Assembly (NCBI GenBank): GCA_963709425.1
Contig: CAVPWG010000004.1
Location: forward strand, 186,001-250,000
Source of the DNA: JAICJC01 sp963709425
GTDB taxonomy: Bacteria; Actinomycetota; Thermoleophilia; Gaiellales; JAICJC01
Direction of reading: 5' to 3'
Length of the DNA stretch: 64,000 nucleotides
In this document: one piece after another, positions 41,722-49,249 of the stretch
Layout of the letters: every line of letters starts with the position of its first letter
Position numbering within the stretch: the stretch's first letter is position 1
The notes under the pieces: generated by a model
Databases searched by the model: none
What the model was told of the DNA's origin: nothing
Seen by the model: only the letters and a program-made list of their open reading frames with translations
Translations under genes and position numbers: made by a program

Positions 41722-41922
41722 ATGAGCCCGGCCAACGTCCTCGAGGAGAGGCCCGACCTGGTCGCGCAAGTGGAGGCGTGGAGGCTTCACGTGCTGCTGA
41801 AGGCGGGCTATCCCCTGCGCGTGGCGGAGCGCATCGCAACGAGCGGAGCCGACCTGCATCAGGCGGTCGCGATGCTCGAACGCGGCTGCACCCCCCACGT
41901 CGCCGCCCGAATCCTGACCTGA
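41722..41922 (+). CDS. Small conserved protein upstream of xseA
   Basis: A 66-residue helical protein (PANVLEERPDLVAQVEAWRLHVLLKAGYPLRVAERIA, then ADLHQAVAMLERGCTPHVAARIL). No known domain; the second half resembles a short UBA-like or helix-turn-helix fold. TACCAT at 41708-41713 lies 8 bases before the ATG. It is divergent from the UbiA gene and has its own promoter signal, so expression is likely. Confidence 0.6.
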   Translation: MSPANVLEERPDLVAQVEAWRLHVLLKAGYPLRVAERIATSGADLHQAVAMLERGCTPHVAARILT

Positions 41923-41958
41923 GCGGCCCTTTTGGCGGCTCCTCTCTAGACTTCGGAG

Positions 41959-43185
41959 ATGAGCGCACGGCCCGAGCCCGTCACCTACGGCGACCGCGCC
42001 GTCTTCACGGTGTCGGACTTCAACCAGGGCGTGGCCGGCTGGCTGGCCCGCCTCGGGAACGTCTGGGTCGAGGGCGAGCTCTCGGAGCTCACGCCGCGAG
42101 CGCGGATGGTCTTCTTCTGCCTGAAGGACGAGCGGGACGGATCCGTCCTCCAGGGGTGGATCGACCGCGACCGGTTCGAGCGGATCGAGCCCGCGCCGGC
42201 GACGGGCGACCGGCTGCACGCCTACGGCCGCGGCGAGCTGTGGCGCAAGCGCGGCGAGTTCCGGTTCCGCGCGTTCACGCTCGAGCAGTTCGGCCTCGGA
42301 CAGCTCCTGAAGCGGATCGAGGAGCTCCGGGTCAAGCTGGGGGCCGAAGGGCTCTTCGCCGAGGAGCGAAAGCGGCCGCTGCCGCTGCTCCCGCGGGTGG
42401 TCGGGCTCGTGTGCGGGACGGACGCCGCAGCCAAGCGGGACGTCGTCGAGACCGCAGAGCGGCGTCATCCGCCGGTCCGGTTTCGGATCGTCGAGGCGGC
42501 CGTGCAGGGGCGGGCGGCGCCCGTCTCGATCGCCGCCGCCCTCGCAACCCTCGATGCCGACGCCGAGGTGGACGTGATCGTGCTGGCTCGAGGCGGTGGG
42601 AGCCCCGAGGACCTGCTGCCGTTCTCGGACGAGGTCGTCTGCCGGGCGGTCGCCGGGTGCGCGACGCCGGTGGTCTCCGCCATCGGCCACGAGCAGGACA
42701 ACCCGCTCGTCGACCTGGTGGCCGATGCCCGGGCCGGAACGCCCAGCCTGGCCGCACGCATGGTGGTGCCCGACCACGCGGCGCTTCTGGCGTCGCTCGA
42801 CGCGCTCCTCGCGCGCGGGGCGCGCGCGCTCGAGGGCGGCGCCGCACAGGCCCGCCGCACGCTCGAGCTGCTCGTGTCGCGGCCGGCCTTTGCGCGGCCC
42901 CAGGCCTGGATCGACATGCGCCGGGCGGCGCTCGCGGCGAGCTGCGACCAGCTCGCTCGCGTTCCGGGACTCCGGCTCGAGCGGGAGTCCGCCCGGGTCG
43001 CCGCCGCGCACGGCCGGTTGCGCGTGCTCGGCCCGGCGGCGACGCTCGAGCGCGGCTACGCGATCGTCCAGGACGAGGCGGGGGCCGTGCTGCGCCATTC
43101 GGGGGCGGTTGCGGTCGACGACCGGGTCGGCGTGCGGCTCGCGCGCGGCCGGCTCGTCGCACGCATCGAGGAGACGGCCGAATGA
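41959..43185 (+). CDS. xseA: Exodeoxyribonuclease VII large subunit
   Basis: A 408-residue XseA. The N-terminal OB-fold reads NVWVEGELSELTPRARMVFFCLKDE, followed by the catalytic region VGLVCGTDAAAKRDVVETAERRHPPVRFRIV, VIVLARGGGSPEDLLPFSDEVVCRAV, and AIGHEQDNPLVDLVADARAGTPSLAA, which hold the conserved Asp, Arg and His residues. A helical C-terminus follows, then ATLERGYAIVQDEAGAVLRH. With XseB it degrades single-stranded DNA in repair. TAGACT at 41947-41952 is 6 bases before ATG, so it is probably leaderless. Confidence 0.96.
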   Translation: MSARPEPVTYGDRAVFTVSDFNQGVAGWLARLGNVWVEGELSELTPRARMVFFCLKDERDGSVLQGWIDRDRFERIEPAPATGDRLHAYGRGELWRKRGEFRFRAFTLEQFGLGQLLKRIEELRVKLGAEGLFAEERKRPLPLLPRVVGLVCGTDAAAKRDVVETAERRHPPVRFRIVEAAVQGRAAPVSIAAALATLDADAEVDVIVLARGGGSPEDLLPFSDEVVCRAVAGCATPVVSAIGHEQDNPLVDLVADARAGTPSLAARMVVPDHAALLASLDALLARGARALEGGAAQARRTLELLVSRPAFARPQAWIDMRRAALAASCDQLARVPGLRLERESARVAAAHGRLRVLGPAATLERGYAIVQDEAGAVLRHSGAVAVDDRVGVRLARGRLVARIEETAE

Positions 43186-43412
43186 CGGCGCACGAGCCCA
43201 CCTTCGAGGAGGCGCGTGACGAGCTGGAGGAGATCGTGCGGAAGCTGGAGGACGGCCGCACGTCGCTCGACGAGGCGATCACGCTCTGGGAGCGCGGCGA
43301 GGCGCTGCACGCGCTGTGCCGCGCGAAGCTCGACGCCGCCGAAGGGCGGGTCGCCGAGCTGCTCGAGCGGCTGGGGCGCGCGCCCGACGACGGCGCCGCC
43401 CCGCCGGGCTGA
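43182..43412 (+). CDS. xseB: Exodeoxyribonuclease VII small subunit
   Basis: A 76-residue XseB with the hallmark EEARDELEEIVRKLEDGRTSLDEAITLWERGEAL, a two-helix coil that wraps several copies around the XseA subunit. ATG 43182 overlaps the xseA stop as ATGA, which ensures stoichiometric translation. The C-terminal CRAKLDAAEGRVAELL is also standard. It ends 13 bases before the convergent aquaporin gene with no clear terminator between. Confidence 0.94.
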   Translation: MTAHEPTFEEARDELEEIVRKLEDGRTSLDEAITLWERGEALHALCRAKLDAAEGRVAELLERLGRAPDDGAAPPG

Positions 43413-43425
43413 CGTCAGCGCATCA

Positions 43426-44097
43426 TCATTCCGTGCTGGCGGCTTCGACGTCTCCGGCCATCTTCTCGGCAGGCAGGACGTAGACGAACGCGAACGCGGC
43501 GGCGGCGCCACCGGCGAACTCGGCCAGCAGGTAGATCCAGATGTTGCTCCAGTCCAGGAGGCCGGTGACCATCCCGCCCAGGGCAATGGCCGGGTTGAAG
43601 ATACCGCCGGAGATGCCACCGACCGCGAACGCGCCCGCGACCACCGTGAAGCCGATCGCAAGCCCATAGAACGAGTTCCCGAGAGTCCCTCGCGCGGTCG
43701 CCACGTTCAGCACCACCCACCCGAGCGCGAAGGTGAACAGGAACTCGGCGATCAGCATCTTCCCCGAACTGGCGACGCGTGCTGCCGTCTCTTCACCGCC
43801 GACCACGCGAACGACGAGGCCGGCCGCGACGGCGGCGATGAACTGCGTGACCATGTACGCGCCGTACTCCGTCGAGGTCATCCGTCCGCGGACGAAGACC
43901 GCGGTGCTCACGGCGGGATTGAAGTGAGCGCCGGACACGTGACCTCCGGCGAAGACCATCACCATGAGCACCGACCCGATCGCGAGCGGCGCCAATGCAC
44001 CGGCACCCGCCTTGTTGGTCGCCATGCCGACGGTGAAGACGAACATGAACATTCCGATGAACTCGACGACGAGCTTGCGGTCAAGCGGGTAGGTCAT
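43426..44097 (-). CDS. Aquaporin (MIP family)
   Basis: A 223-residue channel with six membrane helices and both NPA boxes (SGAHFNPAVS near residue 60 and GGIFNPAIAL near residue 168). The Phe before the first NPA and His earlier in the first half-helix match water-selective aquaporins, but glycerol passage cannot be excluded. Start ATG 44097 is preceded by GAGAAGGGAACACCC. This ribosome site is complementary to a CCCTTCTCGG-type arm about 75 bases upstream in the leader (44105-44199), so translation may be gated by RNA structure. Confidence 0.92.
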   Translation of the reverse strand: MTYPLDRKLVVEFIGMFMFVFTVGMATNKAGAGALAPLAIGSVLMVMVFAGGHVSGAHFNPAVSTAVFVRGRMTSTEYGAYMVTQFIAAVAAGLVVRVVGGEETAARVASSGKMLIAEFLFTFALGWVVLNVATARGTLGNSFYGLAIGFTVVAGAFAVGGISGGIFNPAIALGGMVTGLLDWSNIWIYLLAEFAGGAAAAFAFVYVLPAEKMAGDVEAASTE

Positions 44098-44257
44098 GGG
44101 TGTTCCCTTCTCGGTCGACCTCCACAGAACTGCAGTGAGGTTTCGACTCGCGTGGGCGTGAACCTGCCGCAGCCCGTTGCGACCAGCACCCGAGAAGGGG
44201 ACGGACGGTCGGCGGCGAAGATGCGTCGTTCTGAAAGCGAACCGAACCGAATCCCGG
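44098..44257 (-). promoter_or_regulatory. Structured leader of aquaporin with sequestered ribosome site
   Basis: On the minus strand, CCCTTCTCGG (from 44199 to 44190) pairs perfectly over 10 bases with CCGAGAAGGG (44114 to 44105), which contains the aquaporin ribosome-binding site. Between the arms another stem ACCTCAC...GTGGAGGT can form with one bulge. The region is also the divergent control region for the LysM protein. No known riboswitch consensus was matched by eye. Confidence 0.5.
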
Positions 44258-45292
44258 GTGTATGCCCGTGCGGTGCCAATCGCCGCCGCGATCCTGCTCG
44301 CCCTCGTTACCGCCTCGCCGGCGGCGGCGGGTCGGTACGTCGTGCGCTGGGGCGACACGCTGACCTGGATCGCGCAGTCCCATCACGTCGGCCTCAACCG
44401 GCTCGCGCGCATGAACCACCGTGACCCGTACGCGGTGCTCGTGGCGGGCACGGTCCTGCACGTTCCCGGGCGCACGAGCTCCCGACCCGCGAGGGCGACC
44501 TACACCGTCCAGTGGGGCGACACGCTGTCGGCGATCGCGGCCCGCTACCGCATCGGCCTTCGCAGCCTGGCGCGGGCCAACGACCTGCGGCCGCGCGGCC
44601 TCCTGATCTCGGGCACGACGCTTCGCGTCCCGGGCCACGCTCCGGCGCGCTCCCAGGCTGCGAGCCACCCCGGGCGAACGCACGTCCATCGGCGCACCGG
44701 AGCCGGCTGGCGCGGCCGCTACCGCGTCCATCGCGGCGACACGCTGACCGCCATCGGCCAGCGCTTCGGGGTCGGCCTCCACCGCCTCGCCCGTGCGAAC
44801 GGCCTCCACGTGTACGCCCTGCTCATCACCGGCACGCACCTTCGTGTGCCCGCCCACCGTGCGGCCGCCGGGCCCTCCGCTCCGAGCGCTCCGGCCGCGC
44901 CTGCGCCGTGGTCGGTCGGCTGGTCGATCGACCATTGGAGCTCGCACTACGGCGTCGACCCCCACCTGGTGCGGGCGATCGCGTGGCAGGAGTCAGGGTG
45001 GAACCCGTCCGCCGTCTCGGCGGTCGGCGCGTGGGGCGTCATGCAGGTGATGCCCGCGACGTGGTCGTTCGTCGAGAACCAGGTGATCGGCGCGCCGGTG
45101 ACCCACACCCCCGACGGCGGCATCCGCGTCGGCGTCGCATTGCTGCGCCATCTGCTGGGCCGGTTCAACGGCAACGTGAAGCTGTCGGTCGCCGCCTACT
45201 ACCAGGGCGAGCGAGCCACGCGCATGTTCGGCATCCTGCCGGTCAGCAAGCCGTACGTCGCCAACGTGCTGGCGCTCCGCACCCGGCTCTAG
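44258..45292 (+). CDS. LysM-repeat lytic transglycosylase, secreted
   Basis: A 344-residue secreted protein. Its signal peptide is YARAVPIAAAILLALVTASPAAAG. Three LysM repeats follow, each with the YxVxxGDTLxxIA start and a LxVP end (about residues 27-72, 80-125, 146-191), linked by Arg/Ser/Pro-rich segments. The C-terminal domain is an SLT fold: AIAWQESGWNPSAVSAVGAWGVMQVMPATW has the catalytic Glu. It binds and cleaves peptidoglycan. GTG 44258 is chosen because it directly precedes the signal peptide; the frame is open upstream to 44177. Confidence 0.88.
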   Translation: MYARAVPIAAAILLALVTASPAAAGRYVVRWGDTLTWIAQSHHVGLNRLARMNHRDPYAVLVAGTVLHVPGRTSSRPARATYTVQWGDTLSAIAARYRIGLRSLARANDLRPRGLLISGTTLRVPGHAPARSQAASHPGRTHVHRRTGAGWRGRYRVHRGDTLTAIGQRFGVGLHRLARANGLHVYALLITGTHLRVPAHRAAAGPSAPSAPAAPAPWSVGWSIDHWSSHYGVDPHLVRAIAWQESGWNPSAVSAVGAWGVMQVMPATWSFVENQVIGAPVTHTPDGGIRVGVALLRHLLGRFNGNVKLSVAAYYQGERATRMFGILPVSKPYVANVLALRTRL

Positions 45293-45305
45293 CCGTGAAA
45301 CGCCG

Positions 45306-45388
45306 GGACCTGGTCCACTCGGTTCATGAATCGACCAACCGGGACCAGGTCCACTCGGTTCCACGGACGAAGCCGCAGGACCTGGTCC
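45306..45388. repeat. Three GGACC-N-GGTCC palindromes at exact 36-base spacing
   Basis: GGACCTGGTCC at 45306-45316, GGACCAGGTCC at 45342-45352, and GGACCTGGTCC at 45378-45388 are spaced exactly 36 bases. The first two share the next nine bases (ACTCGGTTC). They fill the space between the LysM protein stop and the convergent ArsR stop. This is too few and too divergent for a CRISPR array, and looks like a REP-type cluster. Stem formation could terminate both genes. Confidence 0.75.
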
Positions 45389-45397
45389 AGAGATCTT

Positions 45398-45736
45398 TCA
45401 GGCCGTCTCGCGCAGGCTGGCCGCGCGCGCGTCGGCGATCGCCCGAAGCGAGCCGCACACCTGGCCGCACAGCTCGTACACGCCTGTGTCGGAGACCGCG
45501 TAGAACGAGTGAAGGCCGGCGCGGCGGCGGGTCACGATCCCGGCATCTGCCATCAGCGCGAGGTGCTTCGACACATTGGCGGTCGTGCAGCCGATCGCGG
45601 CCGCGAGATCGCCGACCGTCCGCTCGCCTCCGGCGAGGAGGTCCAGCAGGCGAAGGCGGGTGGGCTCACCAAGGACGCGGAACCGCTCCGCGATTGCGTC
45701 CGCCAGCTCCGGGGTAAGAGGGCTCGGAAGCGCCAT
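45398..45736 (-). CDS. ArsR-family transcriptional regulator
   Basis: A 112-residue winged-helix repressor. The HTH reads TVGDLAAAIGCTTANVSKHLALMADAGIV, followed by the beta-wing RRRAGLHSFYAV. Cysteines are Cys50 in the recognition-helix region and Cys90/Cys94 in the C-terminal CGQVC, a possible thiol or metal sensor set. ATG 45736 lies 7 bases after TAGGCT (45744-45749). It is divergent from a thioredoxin, and three 8-base repeats lie between, so it probably controls thioredoxin and itself. Confidence 0.88.
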   Translation of the reverse strand: MALPSPLTPELADAIAERFRVLGEPTRLRLLDLLAGGERTVGDLAAAIGCTTANVSKHLALMADAGIVTRRRAGLHSFYAVSDTGVYELCGQVCGSLRAIADARAASLRETA

Positions 45737-45761
45737 TTGCACGAGCCTACCACATGTGCAA

Positions 45762-45785
45762 CTATTTAGCTATCTGGCTATCTAG
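45762..45785. promoter_or_regulatory. Triple 8-base direct repeat, likely ArsR operator
   Basis: CTATTTAG, CTATCTGG and CTATCTAG lie end to end (45762-45785) in the arsR/thioredoxin divergent region. They are the only strikingly AT-rich stretch nearby. They would overlie the -35 zone of arsR (its -10 at 45744-45749) and the promoter of thioredoxin. Confidence 0.6.
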
Positions 45786-45809
45786 TTCCGTTGTGGAGGA
45801 GAAGCACGA

Positions 45810-46151
45810 ATGTCCCAGTCCATCGAGATCACATCCTCGAACTTCCAGACCGAGGTCGCCGAGTCCGACGTCCCGGTCATGCTCGACATGTGGGCGGCCT
45901 GGTGCGGCCCGTGCCGCATGGTGAGCCCCATCGTCGACGAGCTGGCGGGTGAGTACGCCGGCCGCATCAAGGTCGGGAAGCTCGACGTCGACGCCGAGCC
46001 CGGCATCGCCGCAGCGTTCGGCGTGGCGTCGATTCCGACGATCGTCCTGATCAAGGACGGCCAGGTCGTCGCGCACGCGATCGGCGCGCGTCCGAAGGCA
46101 CAGCTGGCCCAGGCCCTGCGCCTCGACGAGTTCGCGCCCGCGGCCGCGTAG
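45810..46151 (+). CDS. Thioredoxin
   Basis: A 113-residue thioredoxin with the active site WCGPC in LDMWAAWCGPCRMVSP and the cis-proline region VASIPTIVLIKDGQ. No signal peptide, so cytoplasmic. GGAGGAGAAGCACGA precedes ATG 45810. It reduces disulfides in target proteins. Its control by the divergent ArsR-type regulator with three cysteines suggests redox or metal-stress response. Confidence 0.96.
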   Translation: MSQSIEITSSNFQTEVAESDVPVMLDMWAAWCGPCRMVSPIVDELAGEYAGRIKVGKLDVDAEPGIAAAFGVASIPTIVLIKDGQVVAHAIGARPKAQLAQALRLDEFAPAAA

Positions 46152-46230
46152 GGCCGACCCTCCGAAACGGGGAGGCACGTTGCCCATCGCGGTGATGGGG
46201 GGGGCCGTGCCGCGTGCCGACACCTGATGA

Positions 46231-46266
46231 CGCGGGCCGTTCACCAGCCGCCGGTGGCGGCCCGCG
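46231..46266. terminator. Bidirectional terminator between thioredoxin and GNAT
   Basis: CGCGGGCCG (46231-46239) pairs with CGGCCCGCG (46258-46266), with an inner CACC/GGTG stem. It is in the 117-base region between the convergent thioredoxin and acetyltransferase genes. No T-run follows on the plus strand. Confidence 0.6.
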
Positions 46267-46268
46267 AC

Positions 46269-47198
46269 TTACGCCTCGCGCAGCACCTTCTCGTGGACGT
46301 CTGCCTGCCAGACGGCGCGCATGCCGGCCCGCTCATAGAGGCGCCGCGCGTCCGTCGGGTTCTCGGAATCGACGCCCAGCCCCACGCGGCGCTCGCCGCG
46401 CTCCCAGAACCACGTGAATGCCTGGCGCAGGAGCGCCAGCCCCAGCCCGCGCCGCCGCCAGGCCGGTCGCACGGCGAGGGAGTTCACGAACCCCATCTCG
46501 AACTGCCCGGCGGTGCAGAGCGCGACGCCGCACACCTCCCCGCCGTCGCGAGCGACCGCCCAGAGGGACGCGTCGAAGCGCGGATCCTCGAGCTTTCGCT
46601 TCTGCCAGGCGTGGACGGACTCGTGGCGAAAGCTCCACTCGTGGGCAAAGGCCTCGTGCACGCACGCGTGGACGGCCGCCAGGTCCTCGTCGGGCCGAAA
46701 CTGCGTCACCGACACGCCGTTCGGCCACAGTGGCGGCGGTGGCGCCTCCGACATGTCGATCTGCATCCGCAGGAAGTGCCGCACGGGGCGGTAGCCACGA
46801 GCCTCGAGCAGGGCGCGTGCGGCCCGGTCGACGTGCAGAACCGCGTTCTGGATAACGACCCGGGGCTGCTCCACTGCCTCCAGCTGCTCGGCCGCACGAC
46901 GCTCGGTGAGCCCGACGATCAGCGCCCCGATGCCCTGCCCGAACCGGTCCGGGTGGACGTAGCCGTCGGCCTCGAAGCACCCGTCACCGTCGTCCTGGAA
47001 GGTGGCGTAGCCGACCACGGCTGCGCCGTCCTCGACGACCCAGGCGTCGCGCTCCGGGTCGGCGAGCGCGCGCCAGTCGTGCGCCACGTCCTCCTCGGAC
47101 CAGTCGCCCGTGCCGGTGAGCGTAAGGTCGAACGCCTCACCCAGAGCGACGATTGCCGCGAAGTCCTCGCGCCTCGGCGGGCGAACCGACGGCGTCAC
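46269..47198 (-). CDS. Double-GNAT acetyltransferase, mycothiol-synthase-like
   Basis: A 309-residue protein with two GNAT domains. The first (about residues 4-150) has a weak acetyl-CoA loop (HPDRFGQGIGALIVG). The second (about 160-305) has a strong one: VNSLAVRPAWRRRGLGLALLRQAF, then GVDSENPTDARRLYERAGM, which resembles MshD, the last enzyme of mycothiol synthesis. Other MSH genes are not in the window, so the role is uncertain. GTG 47198 overlaps the threonine synthase stop as GTGA, so it falls under the same SAM-riboswitch-controlled transcript. Confidence 0.8.
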   Translation of the reverse strand: MTPSVRPPRREDFAAIVALGEAFDLTLTGTGDWSEEDVAHDWRALADPERDAWVVEDGAAVVGYATFQDDGDGCFEADGYVHPDRFGQGIGALIVGLTERRAAEQLEAVEQPRVVIQNAVLHVDRAARALLEARGYRPVRHFLRMQIDMSEAPPPPLWPNGVSVTQFRPDEDLAAVHACVHEAFAHEWSFRHESVHAWQKRKLEDPRFDASLWAVARDGGEVCGVALCTAGQFEMGFVNSLAVRPAWRRRGLGLALLRQAFTWFWERGERRVGLGVDSENPTDARRLYERAGMRAVWQADVHEKVLREA

Positions 47199-48421
47199 GT
47201 CACCGCAGCGGGTTCCAGCGCGGCGGCGACGGCGTCGACGTCGGCGGGGACGTCGATCGTCGCAACTGCAGGGACCACGGCGTCGATCGTCTTCAGTCCG
47301 TCGCCCGTGATGTAGGCGACGACCGTCTCGCCGGGCGAGATCTCCCCGCGCTCCGCCAGACGTCGCAGCACGGCCGCGGTGACGCCGCCCGCGGTCTCGG
47401 TGAAGATCCCCGTCGTCCGCGCCACGAGCATGATGCCGTCGACGAGCTCGTCGTCGTCGGCCGACTCGATGGTGCCGCCGGTGGAGCGGGCCACGCCCAG
47501 GGCGAACACGCCGTCGGCGGGATTGCCGATGGCGAGAGACTTGGCCAGCCCGCGCGGCCGGACGGGCACGACGTGGTCGGCGTCTGCCGCGAACGCCGTG
47601 GCGACCGGCGCACAGCCCTCGCCCTGGGCGCCGTGCATGATCGGATCGGGGCCGGGATCCACGAGCCCGGCCGCCCGGCCCTCGCGGAAGCCCTGCAGGA
47701 TCTTCGTGTAGAGCGAGCCCGACGCGATCGGCGCGACGACCCGGTCGGGCGCGCGCCAGCCCAGGTCCTCGGCCGTCTCGAGCGCGATCGTCTTCGAGCC
47801 CTCCGAGTAGTAGGCGCGCATGGTCACGTTCACGAACGCCCACGGGCGCTCGTACGCGAGCTCCGAGCACAGCCGGTTCACGTCGTCATAGGAGCCGTCC
47901 ACGGCGAAGACGGTCGCGCCGTAGGCGGCCGCGGCGACGATCTTCTCGCGCTCGAGATCCGCCGGCACGAAGATGTAGGCCGGGAGGCCGAGGGCAGCGG
48001 CCGCGGCCGCGGTGGCCCCGGCCAGGTTGCCCGTCGAAGCGCAGGCCAGCGCCTCGTAGCCGAGCTCGACCGCCTTGGCGGCCGCGACCGCCACGACCCG
48101 GTCCTTGAACGAATGGGTCGGGTTCGACGTCTCGGTCTTGAGGTAGAGGCCGCAGTCGAGGCCGAGCTCGGCCGCCAGCCGGTCGGCGCGGATGAGCGGC
48201 GAGCGCCCGACCGGCAGGCCGCCCCTGGGCGGCGCCACGGGCAGGAAGTCGGCGTAGCGCCAGAGCGTGGGCGGCCCGGCCTCGACGGCCGCGCGTGCAA
48301 CGGAGGCGTCGATGTCGTCGTAGCAGACCTCGAGCGGCGCGAAGCACCGGTCGCAGGCGAAGAGCGCCGCGAGCGGGTAGACGGCGGAACAGCCTTTGCA
48401 GACGAGTCGAGCGGCCTTCAC
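47195..48421 (-). CDS. thrC: Threonine synthase-like PLP enzyme
   Basis: A 408-residue fold-type II PLP enzyme. An N-terminal zinc-ribbon-like part has the cysteine pairs CKGC and CDRC. The Schiff-base Lys is in SNPTHSFKDR, the phosphate cup in ASTGNLAGATA, and AYYSEGSKTIALE is also typical of threonine synthases. The start is GTG 48421 with GAAGGGATC upstream. A SAM-I riboswitch (48440-48548) precedes it, which is unusual for pure threonine synthesis. Either threonine synthesis is tied to methionine status here, or the enzyme acts at the O-phosphohomoserine branch. Confidence 0.85.
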   Translation of the reverse strand: MKAARLVCKGCSAVYPLAALFACDRCFAPLEVCYDDIDASVARAAVEAGPPTLWRYADFLPVAPPRGGLPVGRSPLIRADRLAAELGLDCGLYLKTETSNPTHSFKDRVVAVAAAKAVELGYEALACASTGNLAGATAAAAAALGLPAYIFVPADLEREKIVAAAAYGATVFAVDGSYDDVNRLCSELAYERPWAFVNVTMRAYYSEGSKTIALETAEDLGWRAPDRVVAPIASGSLYTKILQGFREGRAAGLVDPGPDPIMHGAQGEGCAPVATAFAADADHVVPVRPRGLAKSLAIGNPADGVFALGVARSTGGTIESADDDELVDGIMLVARTTGIFTETAGGVTAAVLRRLAERGEISPGETVVAYITGDGLKTIDAVVPAVATIDVPADVDAVAAALEPAAVT

Positions 48422-48439
48422 GATCGATCCCTTCAGTCG

Positions 48440-48548
48440 GTGGTCACATCTACCGGGGCGGGGCCCCGCCGGATTTGGCACCGTTCTCCGCCGATCGGAG
48501 CGGTTGCCGAGGCTTCACAGGGCCGGTCCCTCCGCCTCTCTGGATGCG
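48440..48548 (-). promoter_or_regulatory. SAM-I (S-box) riboswitch
   Basis: Read on the minus strand, the leader has CAGAGAGGCGGAGGGACCGG, then CCTGTGAAGCCTCGGCAACC, GGTGCCAAATCC, and closes with AGATGTG, in the order of the SAM-I aptamer. The closing P1 stem is CGCATC with GATGTG (six pairs, one G-U). A GC-rich hairpin (GGCGGGG/CCCCGCC) follows as P4. The threonine synthase GTG lies about 25 bases downstream, so occlusion of its ribosome site is plausible. Confidence 0.93.
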
Positions 48549-48614
48549 ATTCACCGGGGATCGCCCCCGGCAACGCTGCTCCTCATCGTAGCCGGATCCG
48601 TGTAGGCTCGCCGT

Positions 48615-49013
48615 GTGGACCGCCCCCGCCCCGCCGTGATCCCCCTGAAGTCGGTCCCGGTGATCCCGGCCGACGAGGCGCCGACGCGCGTCCGGATCGG
48701 CCGGATCGTGACCCAGACGGAGCACGGGTCGAACCTGCTGCTCGGCGCCGCGTGGATGGACCCGGGTGAGCGGACGAACACGTGGTCGTTCACCGAAGCC
48801 GACTCGACCGGCGAGGGCGACCACTGGTACGGGCCGGTCGACGAGACGTACTTCGTCGTCCGCGGCCGGCTGCGGCTCACGTGGGACGAGGGCGAGCTCG
48901 ACATCGGGCCCGACGACGGCGTCTACCTGGCGCCCGGCTGGGAGTACCGGCTCGAGAACGTCGGCGACGAGCCGGCGTTCTTCATCTACTCGATGAGCCC
49001 GGCACCGGTATAG
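48615..49013 (+). CDS. Cupin-domain protein
   Basis: A 132-residue single-domain cupin. It has the conserved beta-barrel motif GDHWYGPVDETYFVVRGRLRLTWDEGE and the second GPDDGVYLAPGWEYRLENVGDEPAFFIY. The first motif's His (HW) and Glu (ET) could bind metal. The start is GTG 48615, 6 bases after TAGGCT, so the message is probably leaderless and divergent from the threonine synthase riboswitch. Function in small-molecule binding or isomerisation is unknown. Confidence 0.85.
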   Translation: MDRPRPAVIPLKSVPVIPADEAPTRVRIGRIVTQTEHGSNLLLGAAWMDPGERTNTWSFTEADSTGEGDHWYGPVDETYFVVRGRLRLTWDEGELDIGPDDGVYLAPGWEYRLENVGDEPAFFIYSMSPAPV

Positions 49014-49047
49014 GGAAGATCCGCCGGCCCGCCTGCGTCATGTGGGC

Positions 49048-49239
49048 ATGCATCCTCACTCCACACTTGCCCTCGGGCGCATCATCCAGGAAGAGCGTCT
49101 CGCACAGGCTCGGCACGCCGACCTGATCCGCGAGGCCCGTGCCGGCCGGCTCCAGGCGCAGGTGCGCGAGAGCCGTCTCCGCCGCCGGGGACTCTTCGCC
49201 GGCATCGGCCTCGGCCGCAAGCCGCGCCCCGCCGTCTAG
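49048..49239 (+). CDS. Small basic protein
   Basis: A 63-residue Arg/Ala-rich protein (HPHSTLALGRIIQEERLAQARHADLIREARAGRLQAQV, then ESRLRRRGLFAGIGLGRK). Short proteins starting with MHPHxTLAL are common in actinobacteria, unknown in function. The ATG at 49048 follows a GTG at 49042; either could start. Convergent with the sulfite/nitrite reductase. Confidence 0.55.
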   Translation: MHPHSTLALGRIIQEERLAQARHADLIREARAGRLQAQVRESRLRRRGLFAGIGLGRKPRPAV

Positions 49240-49249
49240 CGCCGAACGC

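Noticed and set aside
44098..44257. c-di-AMP (ydaO-type) riboswitch upstream of the LysM protein
   Set aside because: Such riboswitches precede cell-wall hydrolase genes in actinobacteria, but I could not find the conserved core blocks on the plus strand; only the minus-strand sequestering stem was clear.
45306..45388. CRISPR-like regular spacing
   Set aside because: Only three 11-base palindromes with 25-base intervals, the first two intervals partly similar, and no cas genes; a REP-type cluster fits better.
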